Under the pieces are notes generated by a model. That model was not told the origin of the DNA, made no database searches, and was given only the letters and a program-made list of their open reading frames with translations. From JANXQE01 sp035651635 (GTDB taxonomy: Bacteria > Verrucomicrobiota > Verrucomicrobiia > Limisphaerales > UBA8199): a stretch of 64,000 nt of DNA. The DNA lies in NCBI GenBank assembly GCA_035651635.1, contig DASRFK010000152.1:23771-87770 (forward strand). Reading direction: 5' to 3'. Positions within the stretch are counted from its first letter, which is position 1. The number at the start of each line of letters is the position of its first letter. This document shows positions 1 to 8,713 of this stretch, in pieces. The position numbers were made by a program, and so were the translations under genes.

Positions 1-327
1 CAGTGCTTCAAGCACCAAATTGTTGACTCTCTCCCGGTCGTCTGGGTGGACACATCGGAGAAAGATTTCGTGTGTAACTTCGGTTTCAAGGGGTAATCCA
101 AAAATTTCCTTCAAACGGGGAGACCAATCGCCTGCGTTTTTCAAGTCCGTCGAATTCCAAACCCAGAGACCAACTCGGCCCGCTTCAATAGCGAGCCGCA
201 ATCGTTGATCACTCTCAACGAGTTGTTGATTGAGTCGCTTAAGTTGTTCAGTTTGCGCAACCAGATCGGCATTTAGAGCTTGGGGCTCATTGCTCGCATT
301 GGCAGATTTGTCAGGTGTCCCATTCAT
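1..327 (-). CDS. PAS-domain sensor protein, N-terminal part
   Basis: The frame is open from ATG at 327 to the window edge, so only the first ~109 residues are present. An N-terminal stretch rich in Gln and Leu (about residues 20-40, possibly coiled coil) leads into a PAS fold: 'RLRLAIEAGRVGLWVWN' followed by 'FLRCVHPDDRERV', the usual end of a PAS_3 domain. Proteins starting this way are normally sensor histidine kinases or diguanylate cyclases, but the output domain is outside the window. The start is the second of two overlapping ATGs and no clear ribosome binding site is visible, so the true start may lie elsewhere. Confidence 0.7.
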   Translation of the reverse strand, partial: MNGTPDKSANASNEPQALNADLVAQTEQLKRLNQQLVESDQRLRLAIEAGRVGLWVWNSTDLKNAGDWSPRLKEIFGLPLETEVTHEIFLRCVHPDDRERVNNLVLEAL

Positions 328-484
328 TTCGAGTGACCGAGCGAAACTGAATGGAGAATCGCGCTGCAGCCATAAAAAAAGCAAGCGCCTTTATCCAAGA
401 ACCAATTACCAACCCAATTTTCAGTTGAAACGACATCCAACATGCGGAGTCAGTTTCGCTGATTAGGGCCGTGATAAGCGCGAA

Positions 485-670
485 TTAAAACGTAGAGGGC
501 ATGGAATCGAGGAACATGTAGAGCACTGCAATTTTGCCATCGTGAACGATGATTACATCCAAGCCAGTGTAGTCGGGTGCCTCGCCGCGCGGGCCCGAAC
601 CCCAGGCGAGGCGACCGGCGGCATTCTGGAGAGCCTGAGGCTGGTCGTGGGCAAGAAACCAAATGGGAAA
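485..670 (-). pseudogene. SnoaL/NTF2-like fragment, C-terminal part
   Basis: A frame ending at TAA 485-487 reads 'GLDVIIVHDGKIAVLYMFLD', which matches the last two beta strands of SnoaL-like (NTF2 fold) proteins. It is preceded by a 'LAWGSGPRGEAP' stretch, the usual Gly/Pro turn before those strands. No start codon or N-terminal half is present, so this is a remnant. Family assignment is from motif memory. Confidence 0.45.
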
Positions 671-677
671 TGTCAGA

Positions 678-920
678 TCATTTCGTCTTCGGTTTCGAAA
701 CTAGGAAGACTCGCATGCTTGCGAGCTTTCCGTTTTCGATCGTGAAGATAGCGTCCTGTCGGAGGGATGGATCGCTGAGGTATTCATAATTCTCCCTGAA
801 CCGCACCACTTGGTACGCCGGAGGCGAATAAGAATGTTCGCTTGAGCTTGTCATGTCCTGAGCCATCACTTGTGTTGCCAATGACATGAAAAGCACAAAG
901 AAGCCTGTCGACAGCTTCAT
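678..920 (-). pseudogene. Composite fragment: porin N terminus joined to a SnoaL-like tail
   Basis: This 80-codon frame starts with a clear signal peptide (hydrophobic core FFVLFMSLATQVMA, then AQD). Residues 32-50 ('PAYQVVRFRENYEYLSDPS') resemble the mature N terminus of the porin at 34446-35849 ('PTYKMVRFDEDYSCLTNPA'). The last ~20 residues ('FTIENGKLASMRVFL') instead look like the end of a SnoaL-like protein. The reading frame therefore appears to join two unrelated truncated genes. It may still be translated as a small exported peptide. Confidence 0.4.
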
Positions 921-927
921 TGGCTTT

Positions 928-1398
928 TAGTGTTCTAGCCTAGTCGCCGACGAAGCCTTTGTTGAGGCATCGTCGGCGATACTCTTTTATTTGGTGAGTT
1001 CCGGCCGACCGATAGCATGCGCGAAGGGTCGGGCTGAGGCTTCGCAGCCTCGGTAGTTCCACCTTGTATAACCCAACTGGAAATAATCGACCCTCAACCG
1101 AAGAGTTCTGGTCTTGGCCGCAAGGATTTACGAACACAGCCTGGGTCGCTTCCTCGGCGTCGGGTGGCCGGTTGCCGTCGGGTCGAGTGCCGGAGGTCAT
1201 AGCTAGTTTGGTTCGTAATGTGAGGGCAGCTGCCAACACCTTTGCTCACAGCGTTCAGGTGGTTTCAGACGCGAAACATGATTCAATATGAAACCCAATT
1301 CACACCCTTGCCGACTGGACGTTCTTTCAGAAAATGTCCGGCGAAGAAATGGGCATGGCCCGCCCTCTCCGTGAAATGGAGCGTTATACTAGACTGCA
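928..1398. other. Intergenic stretch without a recognisable gene
   Basis: About 470 bases between the composite fragment and the isochorismatase-like gene. Both strands have short open frames (for example 940-1239 minus) but none has recognisable motifs. Apart from the hairpins at 944-979 and 1399-1420 nothing can be supported here. Confidence 0.5.
944..979. terminator. Strong hairpin (10-bp stem)
   Basis: TCGCCGACGA pairs perfectly with TCGTCGGCGA, and an inner GCCT/AGGC pair closes a six-base loop. On the plus strand the stem is followed by a T-rich run, on the minus strand it lies 24 bases upstream of the start at 920. It could terminate plus-strand transcription or act in the leader of the minus-strand fragment. 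Confidence 0.45.
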
Positions 1399-1420
1399 AC
1401 ATGGCCTGAGCTGGCCATGT
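1399..1420 (-). terminator. Hairpin just downstream of the isochorismatase-like gene
   Basis: ACATGGCC and GGCCATGT form a perfect 8-bp stem around TGAGCT, directly after the stop codon at 1422. There is no long T tract, so terminator function is only likely from position. Confidence 0.4.
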
Positions 1421-1421
1421 G

Positions 1422-2078
1422 CTAGTGCTTCTGTCCGCCAGAAGTGAGGAGCTGCAATTCCCACGCGAGGCTGGTACCGGTTGAACCGCCGTGCACCAAA
1501 CTGATCTCGGCCACGGCCCCCACCGTCGCTTCCCGGGCCCAATCACGTTGCCACTCGCTCATGACACCCATCCAAGTGAGGGGCACTGCGCCAGCCTGGA
1601 CGAGGCGCTGAATTGCACGTTCGTGAGCTTCGACGCTGACACCGCCTGATGCGTCCGTAACAACATAAACGTCGTAGCCGTCGCCCAGCGCATGGATCGC
1701 CGGAAATGCGAGACAAATCTCCGTCCACAGCGCAGCGAAAACAATTTTCTTGCGGCCAGTCTTTTTCACAAGATCGACCACGCGTGAATCCTCCCAGGTA
1801 TTGAGCGTCGTTCGATCAATCGGCACCTGATCGGGGAACACGGCTTGAAGCGCCTGCGGAAGGTTGCCGCCACGATCCTTGACGACGGTAGTGAGGATCG
1901 TGGGCACCTTAAACGCTTTCGCCGCCTTCGCGAGTCCGATGGTGTTGTTGAGAATCATTGTCGGATCCATGTTTCGCGTGTTGGCGAACTGGAACGGCTG
2001 GTGGTCGATCAAGATGAGGACGGAATTCTCTGGAGTGAGCAGCGCGTCGAGACCAACTTTGCTTTCTTTTGTATTCAT
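1422..2078 (-). CDS. Isochorismatase-like hydrolase (YcaC type)
   Basis: 218 residues, the usual length for cysteine hydrolases of the isochorismatase/YcaC family. Expected active-site residues are visible: Asp25 in LILIDHQ, Arg89 in IDRTTLN where YcaC has Arg rather than Lys, and the nucleophile Cys122 in LWTEICLAFPA. The C-terminal 'LTWMGVMSEWQRDW' is typical of this branch. The substrate is unknown, since YcaC itself has no settled physiological reaction. It is the last gene of a three-gene minus-strand set (SDR at 3483, SnoaL-like at 2602, this gene) divergent from a LysR gene at 3640. Two paralogs lie at 7977-8606 and 36652-37374. Confidence 0.88.
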   Translation of the reverse strand: MNTKESKVGLDALLTPENSVLILIDHQPFQFANTRNMDPTMILNNTIGLAKAAKAFKVPTILTTVVKDRGGNLPQALQAVFPDQVPIDRTTLNTWEDSRVVDLVKKTGRKKIVFAALWTEICLAFPAIHALGDGYDVYVVTDASGGVSVEAHERAIQRLVQAGAVPLTWMGVMSEWQRDWAREATVGAVAEISLVHGGSTGTSLAWELQLLTSGGQKH

Positions 2079-2143
2079 GAATAGAATTTTGGTTCTTCCT
2101 GGGTGAATTTGATCAGGCGATGATGATTCGAAGCTACGTTTTT

Positions 2144-2602
2144 TTAGAACATTCCGTTTGGATTAGCGCGGGGGATGTTCGGGCCGATTAACGGCGCTGA
2201 GTTCTTCGGGTCGCCAACCACTTGCAGCGTGTCCCAATGCTCGATGGCCTTGCCTTCTGCATCCATTTTGTAGATGTCAACTCCCGCGATACCCGTATCG
2301 TTCGGATCATCGTTGAATAGATTCAGAAAATTCACGTGCGCCCATACATAGTCGCCGACAGCAATGATGCGATGGACCACAACGCGGGCACGAGGTCGGC
2401 TACTGGTAATCTGGGCGAAAAATTTCCCCAGCGCGTCTGAACCGTCCGCAATAAGCGGGTTGTGCTGGATATAGCCTGGGCTGATGAATTTGCCGACGGA
2501 TTCCTCAGACTTTTTCTGATTGATCACCAGATCGTAGAAGCCAAGGACATTGTTCTTGTTGCGAATGGCGCGACTATCGTTGCTATCGATTATTTCAATC
2601 AT
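2144..2602 (-). CDS. SnoaL-like (NTF2-fold) protein
   Basis: 152 residues with the pattern of the predicted SnoaL-like aldol-condensation family: an N-terminal helix 'VLGFYDLVINQKKSEE', then 'YIQHNPLIADGSDALGKFF', a beta-rich middle, and 'DIYKMDAEGKAIEHWDTLQ' near the end. Members are small cytoplasmic alpha+beta barrels with cyclase, isomerase or unknown roles, so the reaction is not predictable. It lies 17 bases downstream of the SDR gene at 3483 and 65 bases upstream of the isochorismatase-like gene, so it is probably co-transcribed with both under the divergent LysR regulator. Confidence 0.8.
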   Translation of the reverse strand: MIEIIDSNDSRAIRNKNNVLGFYDLVINQKKSEESVGKFISPGYIQHNPLIADGSDALGKFFAQITSSRPRARVVVHRIIAVGDYVWAHVNFLNLFNDDPNDTGIAGVDIYKMDAEGKAIEHWDTLQVVGDPKNSAPLIGPNIPRANPNGMF

Positions 2603-2619
2603 GACTGAATCCCATTGTT

Positions 2620-3483
2620 TTATTTAAGACCGACGAGTTGGAGGCGAATCGAGTCCAATTCGGCATCAGATTTTTCACGGACGAGTTTGAGAATTTCTTC
2701 AGAGTCTTGACCCACCGTTGCCCGCGTTGGCGCAGGCGTTTGTTCAGCTAGATCTATCACCTTGCTGGCGGCGGAGGCTGAGTCAAGACCGCTGTTCTGC
2801 ATGCCATTGAGAGCGGATGTGAATGACTTAAAAGATTGTCCATACAGCTCACGTTGTTCGGGCGTCATTCCAGAGGCGACTCGTGTGAGGGCTGCGGCTG
2901 TTTTCTCGGGGCCCCCGGTTTTCATATTGCCCGCCAGTGCAACCACTACGTCGATGCCGAACTGTTTCAATTCAGCTCGGTAAACAGTTGCAAACACCTC
3001 CATCGCGGCCTTCGATGCGCCAGATGGTCCGTTGAATGGGAGCGGCAAACTGGCTGTCCACGTGCTGATCTGCACGATGCGTCCACGTGCCTTGCGAAGT
3101 GCTGGCAAGAACGCGTTAATGACTGACATGGCGCCGAAGACGTTGACCTCAAATTCGCGCCGGATAGCGGCAAGCGGCAAGATTTCAATCGGCCCTGGGG
3201 TGAGAATGCCAGCATTGCTGATGAGAAGGTCGAGGCCGTCTTCACCCAGAATATCCGACAAGCCGCGCGCCCAGACTTGGACGTTCTTTTCATCAGTAAT
3301 GTCGCAAATACTCAACGCGACTTTCCCGCCGGACGCCTGCCTAAGATCGGCTATCTCACCGTTCGCTATCGCGGTGCCGAAAACCCGATAACCTTTTGCG
3401 GCCAGGCCGAGCGCAATGTCCCTACCAAGACCGCTGCCGGCGCCGGTGATTACCGCTGATCTTTGTTTTTTCGAGCTCCTCAT
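2620..3483 (-). CDS. Short-chain dehydrogenase with altered catalytic Tyr motif
   Basis: 287 residues. The Rossmann nucleotide site TGAGSGLGRD is at residues ~14-23, the SNAG motif is present, and the Ser of the active site is in IVQISTW. The catalytic YxxxK motif reads 'GPSGASKAAME': Lys is kept but the position normally holding Tyr is Ser (codon TCT). Either the enzyme uses another residue or it is catalytically impaired. A C-terminal extension of ~60 residues follows the core fold. It is the first gene of a minus-strand operon and is divergent from the LysR gene at 3640, so it is the likely target of that regulator. Confidence 0.85.
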   Translation of the reverse strand: MRSSKKQRSAVITGAGSGLGRDIALGLAAKGYRVFGTAIANGEIADLRQASGGKVALSICDITDEKNVQVWARGLSDILGEDGLDLLISNAGILTPGPIEILPLAAIRREFEVNVFGAMSVINAFLPALRKARGRIVQISTWTASLPLPFNGPSGASKAAMEVFATVYRAELKQFGIDVVVALAGNMKTGGPEKTAAALTRVASGMTPEQRELYGQSFKSFTSALNGMQNSGLDSASAASKVIDLAEQTPAPTRATVGQDSEEILKLVREKSDAELDSIRLQLVGLK

Positions 3484-3609
3484 AAATCAGTTTAATTGTT
3501 TCAAGGTTTTGTTGGAGTTGCAGATCGCCAACTCTCCATCCGTCAATTGACACATACGAAAATATCCCTGGCGTAAGAAACTGCCCAATGCTTTATTTTT
3601 TACCTCGTT

Positions 3610-3624
3610 CATACTTTTGGTATG
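3610..3624. promoter_or_regulatory. Inverted repeat CATAC-N5-GTATG, likely LysR operator
   Basis: A perfect 15-bp inverted repeat (CATACTTTTGGTATG) sits 15 bp before the LysR start at 3640, in the divergent region shared with the SDR operon. A near-identical site precedes the LysR gene starting at 9616. The position is typical for LysR autoregulation and divergent activation. Confidence 0.6.
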
Positions 3625-3639
3625 AGCTACCTTTGCGCT

Positions 3640-4539
3640 ATGGAACTTCGCCACCTGCGCTATTTCATCGCCGTTGCAGCGCACGGTTCTTTCAATCGTG
3701 CGGCGGAGGTTCTGCACCTGACCCAGCCAGCGCTCAGTCGCCAGGTGAAGGACCTCGAAGAAGAACTCGGTGTGTCGCTTCTCGTGCGCGGCCAAAACAC
3801 GGTGAAGCTCACTGAATCAGGCCATCTATTTTGTGAGGAAGCGCGCGAAGTGATCGCCCGTGCGAATGAGGCCGTTCAACGAGTGCGGGGCGAAGCGCGA
3901 AACGAGACGCTACGTTTAGGTTACGCCCCCTCCATCATTGCCGGTATCATGTCCGGCGTTTTGGAAAGATTTCTATCGACCACTCCGCGTGTGCGCATCG
4001 AGTTGATGGATCTTTCTTCAAGGGAAATTAACGAATTGGCTGACGAAGGACGGCTCGACTTGGTAATCAGCCCCGGCATTTCAATAACGAAGGGAATTTC
4101 AGAATTCCAATGGACCGAGTTGCACCGCTTGCAGCCTGTTTTGATCATGCCTGTGACGCACCCGCTTGCAAAGTTAAAGCGAATTCCCCCTATGCGCTTG
4201 CGCGATCTTCCCCTCATCGGTCTGGCGAGGGGCAATTATCCCGAATACGTGCCGCACGTGCGCGGATTACTTAAATCCTTCGGTGTTTCGCCGCGCTTCG
4301 TTTCGCTTGTGAATGATGGCCTCTCAACCTTGTTCACGGAATTGGAGGCGCACCGTGCAGCGGCAATTTTAACCGAAGGCATCATCAGTATCATGCCACG
4401 GACCCTCGTTACCCGACCATTTGCGCCGGTGTTGCACAGCACTGCAGTGATGATCGGCATTTCGGCGCTACGCCCCAACCGACACGCCGAAACCTTTTCG
4501 CGAATGCTGCTCGAAGAAGCGCGGCGCCGGCAAAAGTGA
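3640..4539 (+). CDS. LysR-family transcriptional regulator
   Basis: 299 residues starting MELRHLRYF, the start shared by three other LysR proteins in the window. An earlier in-frame ATG at 3622 lies inside the operator palindrome and is less likely. The winged HTH is at residues 1-60 (recognition helix TQPALSRQVKDLEEELG), followed by a two-lobe LysR substrate-binding domain. It is divergent from the SDR/SnoaL/isochorismatase operon, which it probably controls in response to an unknown small molecule. Its HTH is close to that of the regulator at 8714-9616, and both have the same operator sequence. Confidence 0.92.
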   Translation: MELRHLRYFIAVAAHGSFNRAAEVLHLTQPALSRQVKDLEEELGVSLLVRGQNTVKLTESGHLFCEEAREVIARANEAVQRVRGEARNETLRLGYAPSIIAGIMSGVLERFLSTTPRVRIELMDLSSREINELADEGRLDLVISPGISITKGISEFQWTELHRLQPVLIMPVTHPLAKLKRIPPMRLRDLPLIGLARGNYPEYVPHVRGLLKSFGVSPRFVSLVNDGLSTLFTELEAHRAAAILTEGIISIMPRTLVTRPFAPVLHSTAVMIGISALRPNRHAETFSRMLLEEARRRQK

Positions 4540-4825
4540 AACGTGAATGCGAGTCCTGGGTCCGGTTGTTTCAGAAGTCGTGGTAAGACTAAGGCCGGCA
4601 CCGTGGCTTCCATAATCACCTCCCACTCCGTGGAGGATATGAAGCTGAAGAAGGCCGATCTAATATTCGTCATGATCAAAGCCACAGGCCCCTCAATACA
4701 AAAGTTCCGAGGTCAGGGCCATTAGGCCGAGCTATCAAAAGGCTCCACGGTAACTGCTTCCAAACCGTTTACGTGAGTGATCAACTCGACCAATCGCTCG
4801 CCGATAACTTGGATCAACTCTCGGG

Positions 4826-6268
4826 TTAGCCGATTACCGCTTTGGGTTCAAGGTACTCCTGCAGCCCGAAGATCCCGCCTTCCCGACCGATCCCCGACTG
4901 TTTGAACCCACCGAAGGGAGCAAACGGATCGTGGCTTACTGTGTTGATCAGGACGCGGCCGGCAGCGAGTTTTCGCGCGACCCGGTAGGCCCTTTCAGGG
5001 TCTGCCGAGCTTACGTAGGCGATAAGGCCGAATTCGGTGTCATTGGCGATTTCAATGGCCTCGGCTTCGGTCTTGTACGTCAGTATCGACAAGACGGGGC
5101 CGAAGATTTCTTCCTTCGCGATACGCATGTCGCGGGTGACTTTTGCGAACACGGTGGGCTTGATGAAATTCCCCCGCTCAAGTCCTTGGGGATGACCTTC
5201 CCCGCCGATGACGAGCTCCGCACCTTCCTCGACCCCAGACTTGATGTACTCCTGCACGCGCTGGTACTGCTTTGTGCTGGCCAATGGGCCGAGGGTGACG
5301 TCCTTATCCTTTGGATCGCCTATTTTGATTTTTTCGACGGCCGCCTTGGCCAATCGCTTCACTTCCTCGAGGCGGTCTTCCGGCACAATCAGACGCGAAG
5401 CCGCAATGCAGGCCTGCCCGTTATTCAGATAACAGGCGTTGATGGCCATCGGGATCGCCGTTGAGAGATCGGCGTCGTCCAGGATGATGTTAGGCGACTT
5501 GCCTCCGAGCTCAAGCGTGAAGCGTTTCATTGTGTCCAGTGAGTTCTTGGCGACCAGTTTTCCGATCTGCGTCGAACCGGTGAAAGCGATTTTCTGAATG
5601 TCGGGGCTTTTCGTTAACTCCGTCCCGACGACTTCGCCAAGGCCCGTCACGACATTGATAACGCCGGGAGGCAACCCGGCTTCATGAAAGGCGTCCATCA
5701 ACACTTCCGTTTGCATCGCACTCATCTCGCTGGGCTTGATGACGACCGTGCATCCGGCAGCGATTGCCGGTGCCACTTTGATCGCGATCGAGCCGGCGCT
5801 CGAATTCCATGGCGTAAATATGCCCACCACGCCGGCCGGCTCCATCACGACCTTAGATGTGCCGACAGTCTTGACCAGGTCGAAATCCTCGAGGACCTTC
5901 TTGAAGTGCAGGAAAATGTTTGCCGCGAGGTTGTTGGAGCCCTTCGCACGGTCTTGCGGTGCGCCGTATTCCACCACCGTCGCCTCAACGAGTTGATCCA
6001 TTCTCTTGGCCACGGCGTCGTGCAACCGCTGCAGGCAGTCCATCCGGTGTTCCTTGCTACTTTGCGAAAAGGCGTTGAAGGCCTCTTTCGCAGCAGCGAT
6101 GGCTTTTCGGGTGTCGATTTCGTCTGCCATGGTGACCTTGCCGATAATCTTGTTGTCGGTCGGGTTCACCAGATCGACGACCTGGGTTCCATGCGGTGTG
6201 ACGAACTGGCCATTGATATAGGCGCGATCAAATGCCTTTACTGGAGTCGCGGTTTCATGTGTTTTCAT
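4826..6268 (-). CDS. Aldehyde dehydrogenase family protein
   Basis: 480 residues, normal for NAD(P)-dependent aldehyde dehydrogenases. Catalytic residues are present: oxyanion Asn155 in FTPWNSS, general base Glu253 in TLELGGKSPN, and nucleophile Cys287 in NNGQACIAAS. The cofactor loop FTGSTQIGK is at ~229-237. It oxidises an unknown aldehyde to the acid in the cytoplasm. It stands alone on the minus strand between two LysR modules. Downstream bases 4700-4825 contain no gene I can support. The copy of the ~160-bp repeat (6416-6575) lies upstream. Confidence 0.92.
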   Translation of the reverse strand: MKTHETATPVKAFDRAYINGQFVTPHGTQVVDLVNPTDNKIIGKVTMADEIDTRKAIAAAKEAFNAFSQSSKEHRMDCLQRLHDAVAKRMDQLVEATVVEYGAPQDRAKGSNNLAANIFLHFKKVLEDFDLVKTVGTSKVVMEPAGVVGIFTPWNSSAGSIAIKVAPAIAAGCTVVIKPSEMSAMQTEVLMDAFHEAGLPPGVINVVTGLGEVVGTELTKSPDIQKIAFTGSTQIGKLVAKNSLDTMKRFTLELGGKSPNIILDDADLSTAIPMAINACYLNNGQACIAASRLIVPEDRLEEVKRLAKAAVEKIKIGDPKDKDVTLGPLASTKQYQRVQEYIKSGVEEGAELVIGGEGHPQGLERGNFIKPTVFAKVTRDMRIAKEEIFGPVLSILTYKTEAEAIEIANDTEFGLIAYVSSADPERAYRVARKLAAGRVLINTVSHDPFAPFGGFKQSGIGREGGIFGLQEYLEPKAVIG

Positions 6269-6415
6269 TTGTGTGACCTTTCACGAGGTTTCGGCTTTAC
6301 TAAGGTCGCTGTGTCTTTCAGCGCCGCAGCTCACGATTTCAGTATGGCTCAAAAGCTGGTCGGCGTAACGAGCAAAAGCCGCCACTGCTTCTGCAGAACA
6401 TGCGAAACGGTTTTT

Positions 6416-6575
6416 CGTGTCTAAATGCCGCCTTGGCACCGCAACCGGTGACATGTGCCGAAACGCCGTTCTGGTATCTTGGTTAAGTTCTCAGGTGTAG
6501 AACGTGTGTCAGAAGAGCCGGATTAAACCGGCTTTTTTGTTGTACCAATGCAGCCGGCATCAATACTGTCCGGCT
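6416..6575 (+). ncRNA. Candidate small RNA / repeat element, copy A
   Basis: This ~160-bp stretch is repeated at 16304-16462 with high identity, near perfect from about 6464 to 6546. It contains a short hairpin (GTTCT/AGAAC, 6487-6503) and ends in a strong intrinsic terminator at 6516-6538. Neither copy has a conserved reading frame and the flanking genes differ. Conservation right up to a terminator suggests a small non-coding transcript on the plus strand. It matches no RNA family I can name. Confidence 0.45.
6516..6538 (+). terminator. Intrinsic terminator
   Basis: AGCCGG pairs with CCGGCT around ATTAAA, directly followed by a T run. It ends the candidate small RNA copy A. Confidence 0.75.
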
Positions 6576-6921
6576 CAAAGGGCGATGGCCCGACGGGCAA
6601 AAGCGCACGTTACTGAAGTGCCTCGCAGCCATACCGTCTACGTTTCACAACCAACAGAGGTTGCAGAGTTCATCCGGCAGGCAACCGATGCTTTATTTGA
6701 ACTGCAATTGGGCCACCGAGACTTGTCCAGCGACCGGCGAAGGTTTTGAAGTGCTTCGCCGGTGATTTTCATTTGTTGAGTGATGTGCGAATGCGTCGCT
6801 TTAACCTGAATAGTGAGAAAACCACAGCGCTGGTCCTTTCCCCCGGTATCGATACCTTGAACGACAACTCTCAAGATCCGAGTTTCAGACGCAGTTTCGC
6901 GACGCTCTGTGCGAACCTCGA
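6576..6921. other. No recognisable gene between the repeat and a LysR gene
   Basis: Open frames exist on both strands (plus 6504-6749, minus 6638-6928) but none has family motifs. I see nothing supportable here. Confidence 0.4.
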
Positions 6922-7812
6922 TCAGCAAGCTTTCGTTCGCCTGGCTGAGTCAATAAACGAGTCCGTAGCTGATGATCGGGGTTTCTTGCAATACGCGATG
7001 CCGACCACAAGAGGTGGTGGTGCAGGTTGCAATGGGCGAATTTTCAACCGCGGGCTTCCAAGACCATTAAGCGGCTGTGCAATCACAGCAACTCCTCTGC
7101 CCGATTCGACGGCCGCGATGAGGCTGGTGATGCTGTCGTGTTCCTCGACGATCTGCGGCGAGCGGTTCAGTTGCCCAAACAAGTCGTCGATCCACGCCCG
7201 ATGCTCTGGATAGTCCGCAACCGTAAACGCGACGAGATGCTCCTTGGCGACTTGCTCCAGCCCAACTCTATGCGCTCGCGCCAGCGGGTGAGCCGGATGA
7301 ACGGCCACGCAAACCTGCTGACACTGCAATCCCTCGAAAACTAATCCCGCCAGAGCCTTCAGCGACACCTGCACCAGCAGAGCCACCTGGAGGTTTCCTT
7401 CTCTCAGTCCATCCAACATTTCACGGGTTGATAAATCGTGAAGCTGTACGCGCACGCCAGGGTTGGACTCCCGGAAGTACCTCAGCGCACGCGGCAGGAG
7501 TTCGACCGTCAATGATGGCGCGTAACCGACGTGGATTTCGGCGCGCTTTCCTGCGGCGACGGCCTTGGCCATTTGCACGGCATCCTGCACACCCTGCAAG
7601 GCTATGCGAGCTTCAGTGAGCAAAACGCGGCCGGCTTCGGTGAGCCGCACGGCTTTTGCGCCGCGGTCGAAAAGCACGATACCAAGTTCATCTTCCAAAT
7701 CCCGAATTTGCCTGCTTAACGTCGGCTGTGACAAGTGGAGCTTCACCGCCGCGCGCGTGACGTTCTGTTCCTCGGCGACGGCCACGAAGTATCGCAGATG
7801 ACGGAGTTCCAT
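6922..7812 (-). CDS. LysR-family transcriptional regulator
   Basis: 296 residues from ATG at 7812 (MELRHLRYF), chosen over an ATG 40 codons upstream because a GGAGG ribosome binding site lies just before it and the family starts here. The HTH covers residues 1-60 (SQPTLSRQIRDLEDELG), followed by the LysR ligand-binding domain. The gene is divergent from the isochorismatase-like gene at 7977, its likely target. A perfect ATGCCC/GGGCAT inverted repeat lies 11 bp upstream of the start. Confidence 0.92.
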   Translation of the reverse strand: MELRHLRYFVAVAEEQNVTRAAVKLHLSQPTLSRQIRDLEDELGIVLFDRGAKAVRLTEAGRVLLTEARIALQGVQDAVQMAKAVAAGKRAEIHVGYAPSLTVELLPRALRYFRESNPGVRVQLHDLSTREMLDGLREGNLQVALLVQVSLKALAGLVFEGLQCQQVCVAVHPAHPLARAHRVGLEQVAKEHLVAFTVADYPEHRAWIDDLFGQLNRSPQIVEEHDSITSLIAAVESGRGVAVIAQPLNGLGSPRLKIRPLQPAPPPLVVGIAYCKKPRSSATDSFIDSARRTKAC

Positions 7813-7823
7813 TTCCTCCAAGT

Positions 7824-7838
7824 ATGCCCGATGGGCAT
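7824..7838. promoter_or_regulatory. Inverted repeat ATGCCC-N3-GGGCAT, likely LysR operator
   Basis: A perfect 15-bp palindrome with the T-N11-A layout of LysR sites, immediately before the ribosome binding site of the LysR gene starting at 7812. It resembles the site before the LysR gene at 11785. Confidence 0.6.
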
Positions 7839-7901
7839 GGTTAGCCAAGCAACAAGGTATTTCCGCCGCATCTGTGTTGCAGGTAGCGTAAGAGGCGACG
7901 A

Positions 7902-7919
7902 CCGTTCCAATTCGAACGG
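7902..7919. promoter_or_regulatory. Inverted repeat CCGTTC-N6-GAACGG
   Basis: A perfect 6-bp inverted repeat in the divergent region, 57 bp upstream of the isochorismatase-like start at 7977. It could be a second regulator site controlling that gene. Confidence 0.35.
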
Positions 7920-7976
7920 CGTACAAAAGCATAAAAGCGATCTGCCAATACTGCGATAAACTAAAGGACCGAGTCT

Positions 7977-8606
7977 ATGGAATCCCAGAATACGAAACGA
8001 TACCAGGAGCGACTTACGCCGGACAACGCCGCTCTAATTCTCGTCGACCATCAAGTTGGGCTGTTCACTGGAGTCAGAGATATCCCTGTAGCGGAGTTGA
8101 AGCATAATGTCGTCGCACTAGCGAAAGCGGCCAAAGTGTTGGGCGTTCCGACCATCGTGACCGCTACCTCGCCGGAGATGTGGGGTCCAACGATTCCGGA
8201 GCTGGCGGAGGCCTTGCCCGGGGTCCAGATCATTGCGCGAACGACGGTCAATGCATTTGATGAGCCCCGGTTTGCTAAAGCTGTGGAAACTGCCGGTCGC
8301 AAGAAGCTCGTTATCGCGGGTGTTTCAACCGAGGTGTGTTTGGCTCTTCCAGCCATCCATGCGACGGGAATGGGTTACGATGTGTATGGCGTGATTGACG
8401 CCTCCGGCACTTTCAGCGAAACCAAGCGCATTACGGGGCTGCTGCGCATGGTTCAAGCGGGCGTGATCGTCATCGACTATTGCACCGTCGCCGTAGAAAT
8501 GCTCAAGGATAACTCGAGTCCAAAGGCCGGCGATCTGTATGCGGCCCTCGATATGCCTTTTGCCGGTCTGGTCGGACAATTAGCCGGAGCATTCGCCAAG
8601 CATTGA
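7977..8606 (+). CDS. Isochorismatase-like hydrolase (YcaC type)
   Basis: 209 residues, a second YcaC-type cysteine hydrolase. Active-site residues are Asp24 (LILVDHQVG), Arg88 (IIARTTVNA) and Cys121 (GVSTEVCLALPA). The segment VIDASGTFSET is closer to classical YcaC than in the paralog at 1422. The substrate is unknown. It is transcribed divergently from the LysR gene at 7812 and stands alone, since the next gene is on the other strand. Confidence 0.9.
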   Translation: MESQNTKRYQERLTPDNAALILVDHQVGLFTGVRDIPVAELKHNVVALAKAAKVLGVPTIVTATSPEMWGPTIPELAEALPGVQIIARTTVNAFDEPRFAKAVETAGRKKLVIAGVSTEVCLALPAIHATGMGYDVYGVIDASGTFSETKRITGLLRMVQAGVIVIDYCTVAVEMLKDNSSPKAGDLYAALDMPFAGLVGQLAGAFAKH

Positions 8607-8713
8607 ACCACCGCCAAGACATTCGCCATCACATCAACTATTCGCGCTGAAACCCATTCAAGCGCCCTCGCCCGACGTAAGGGCCTCCAATGCGTGCAAA
8701 GAAATGAGCCTCT

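Noticed and set aside
6420..6560. Repeat copy A as an attachment site or insertion-sequence end
   Set aside because: No integrase, transposase or terminal repeats nearby; the copy ends at a terminator instead.
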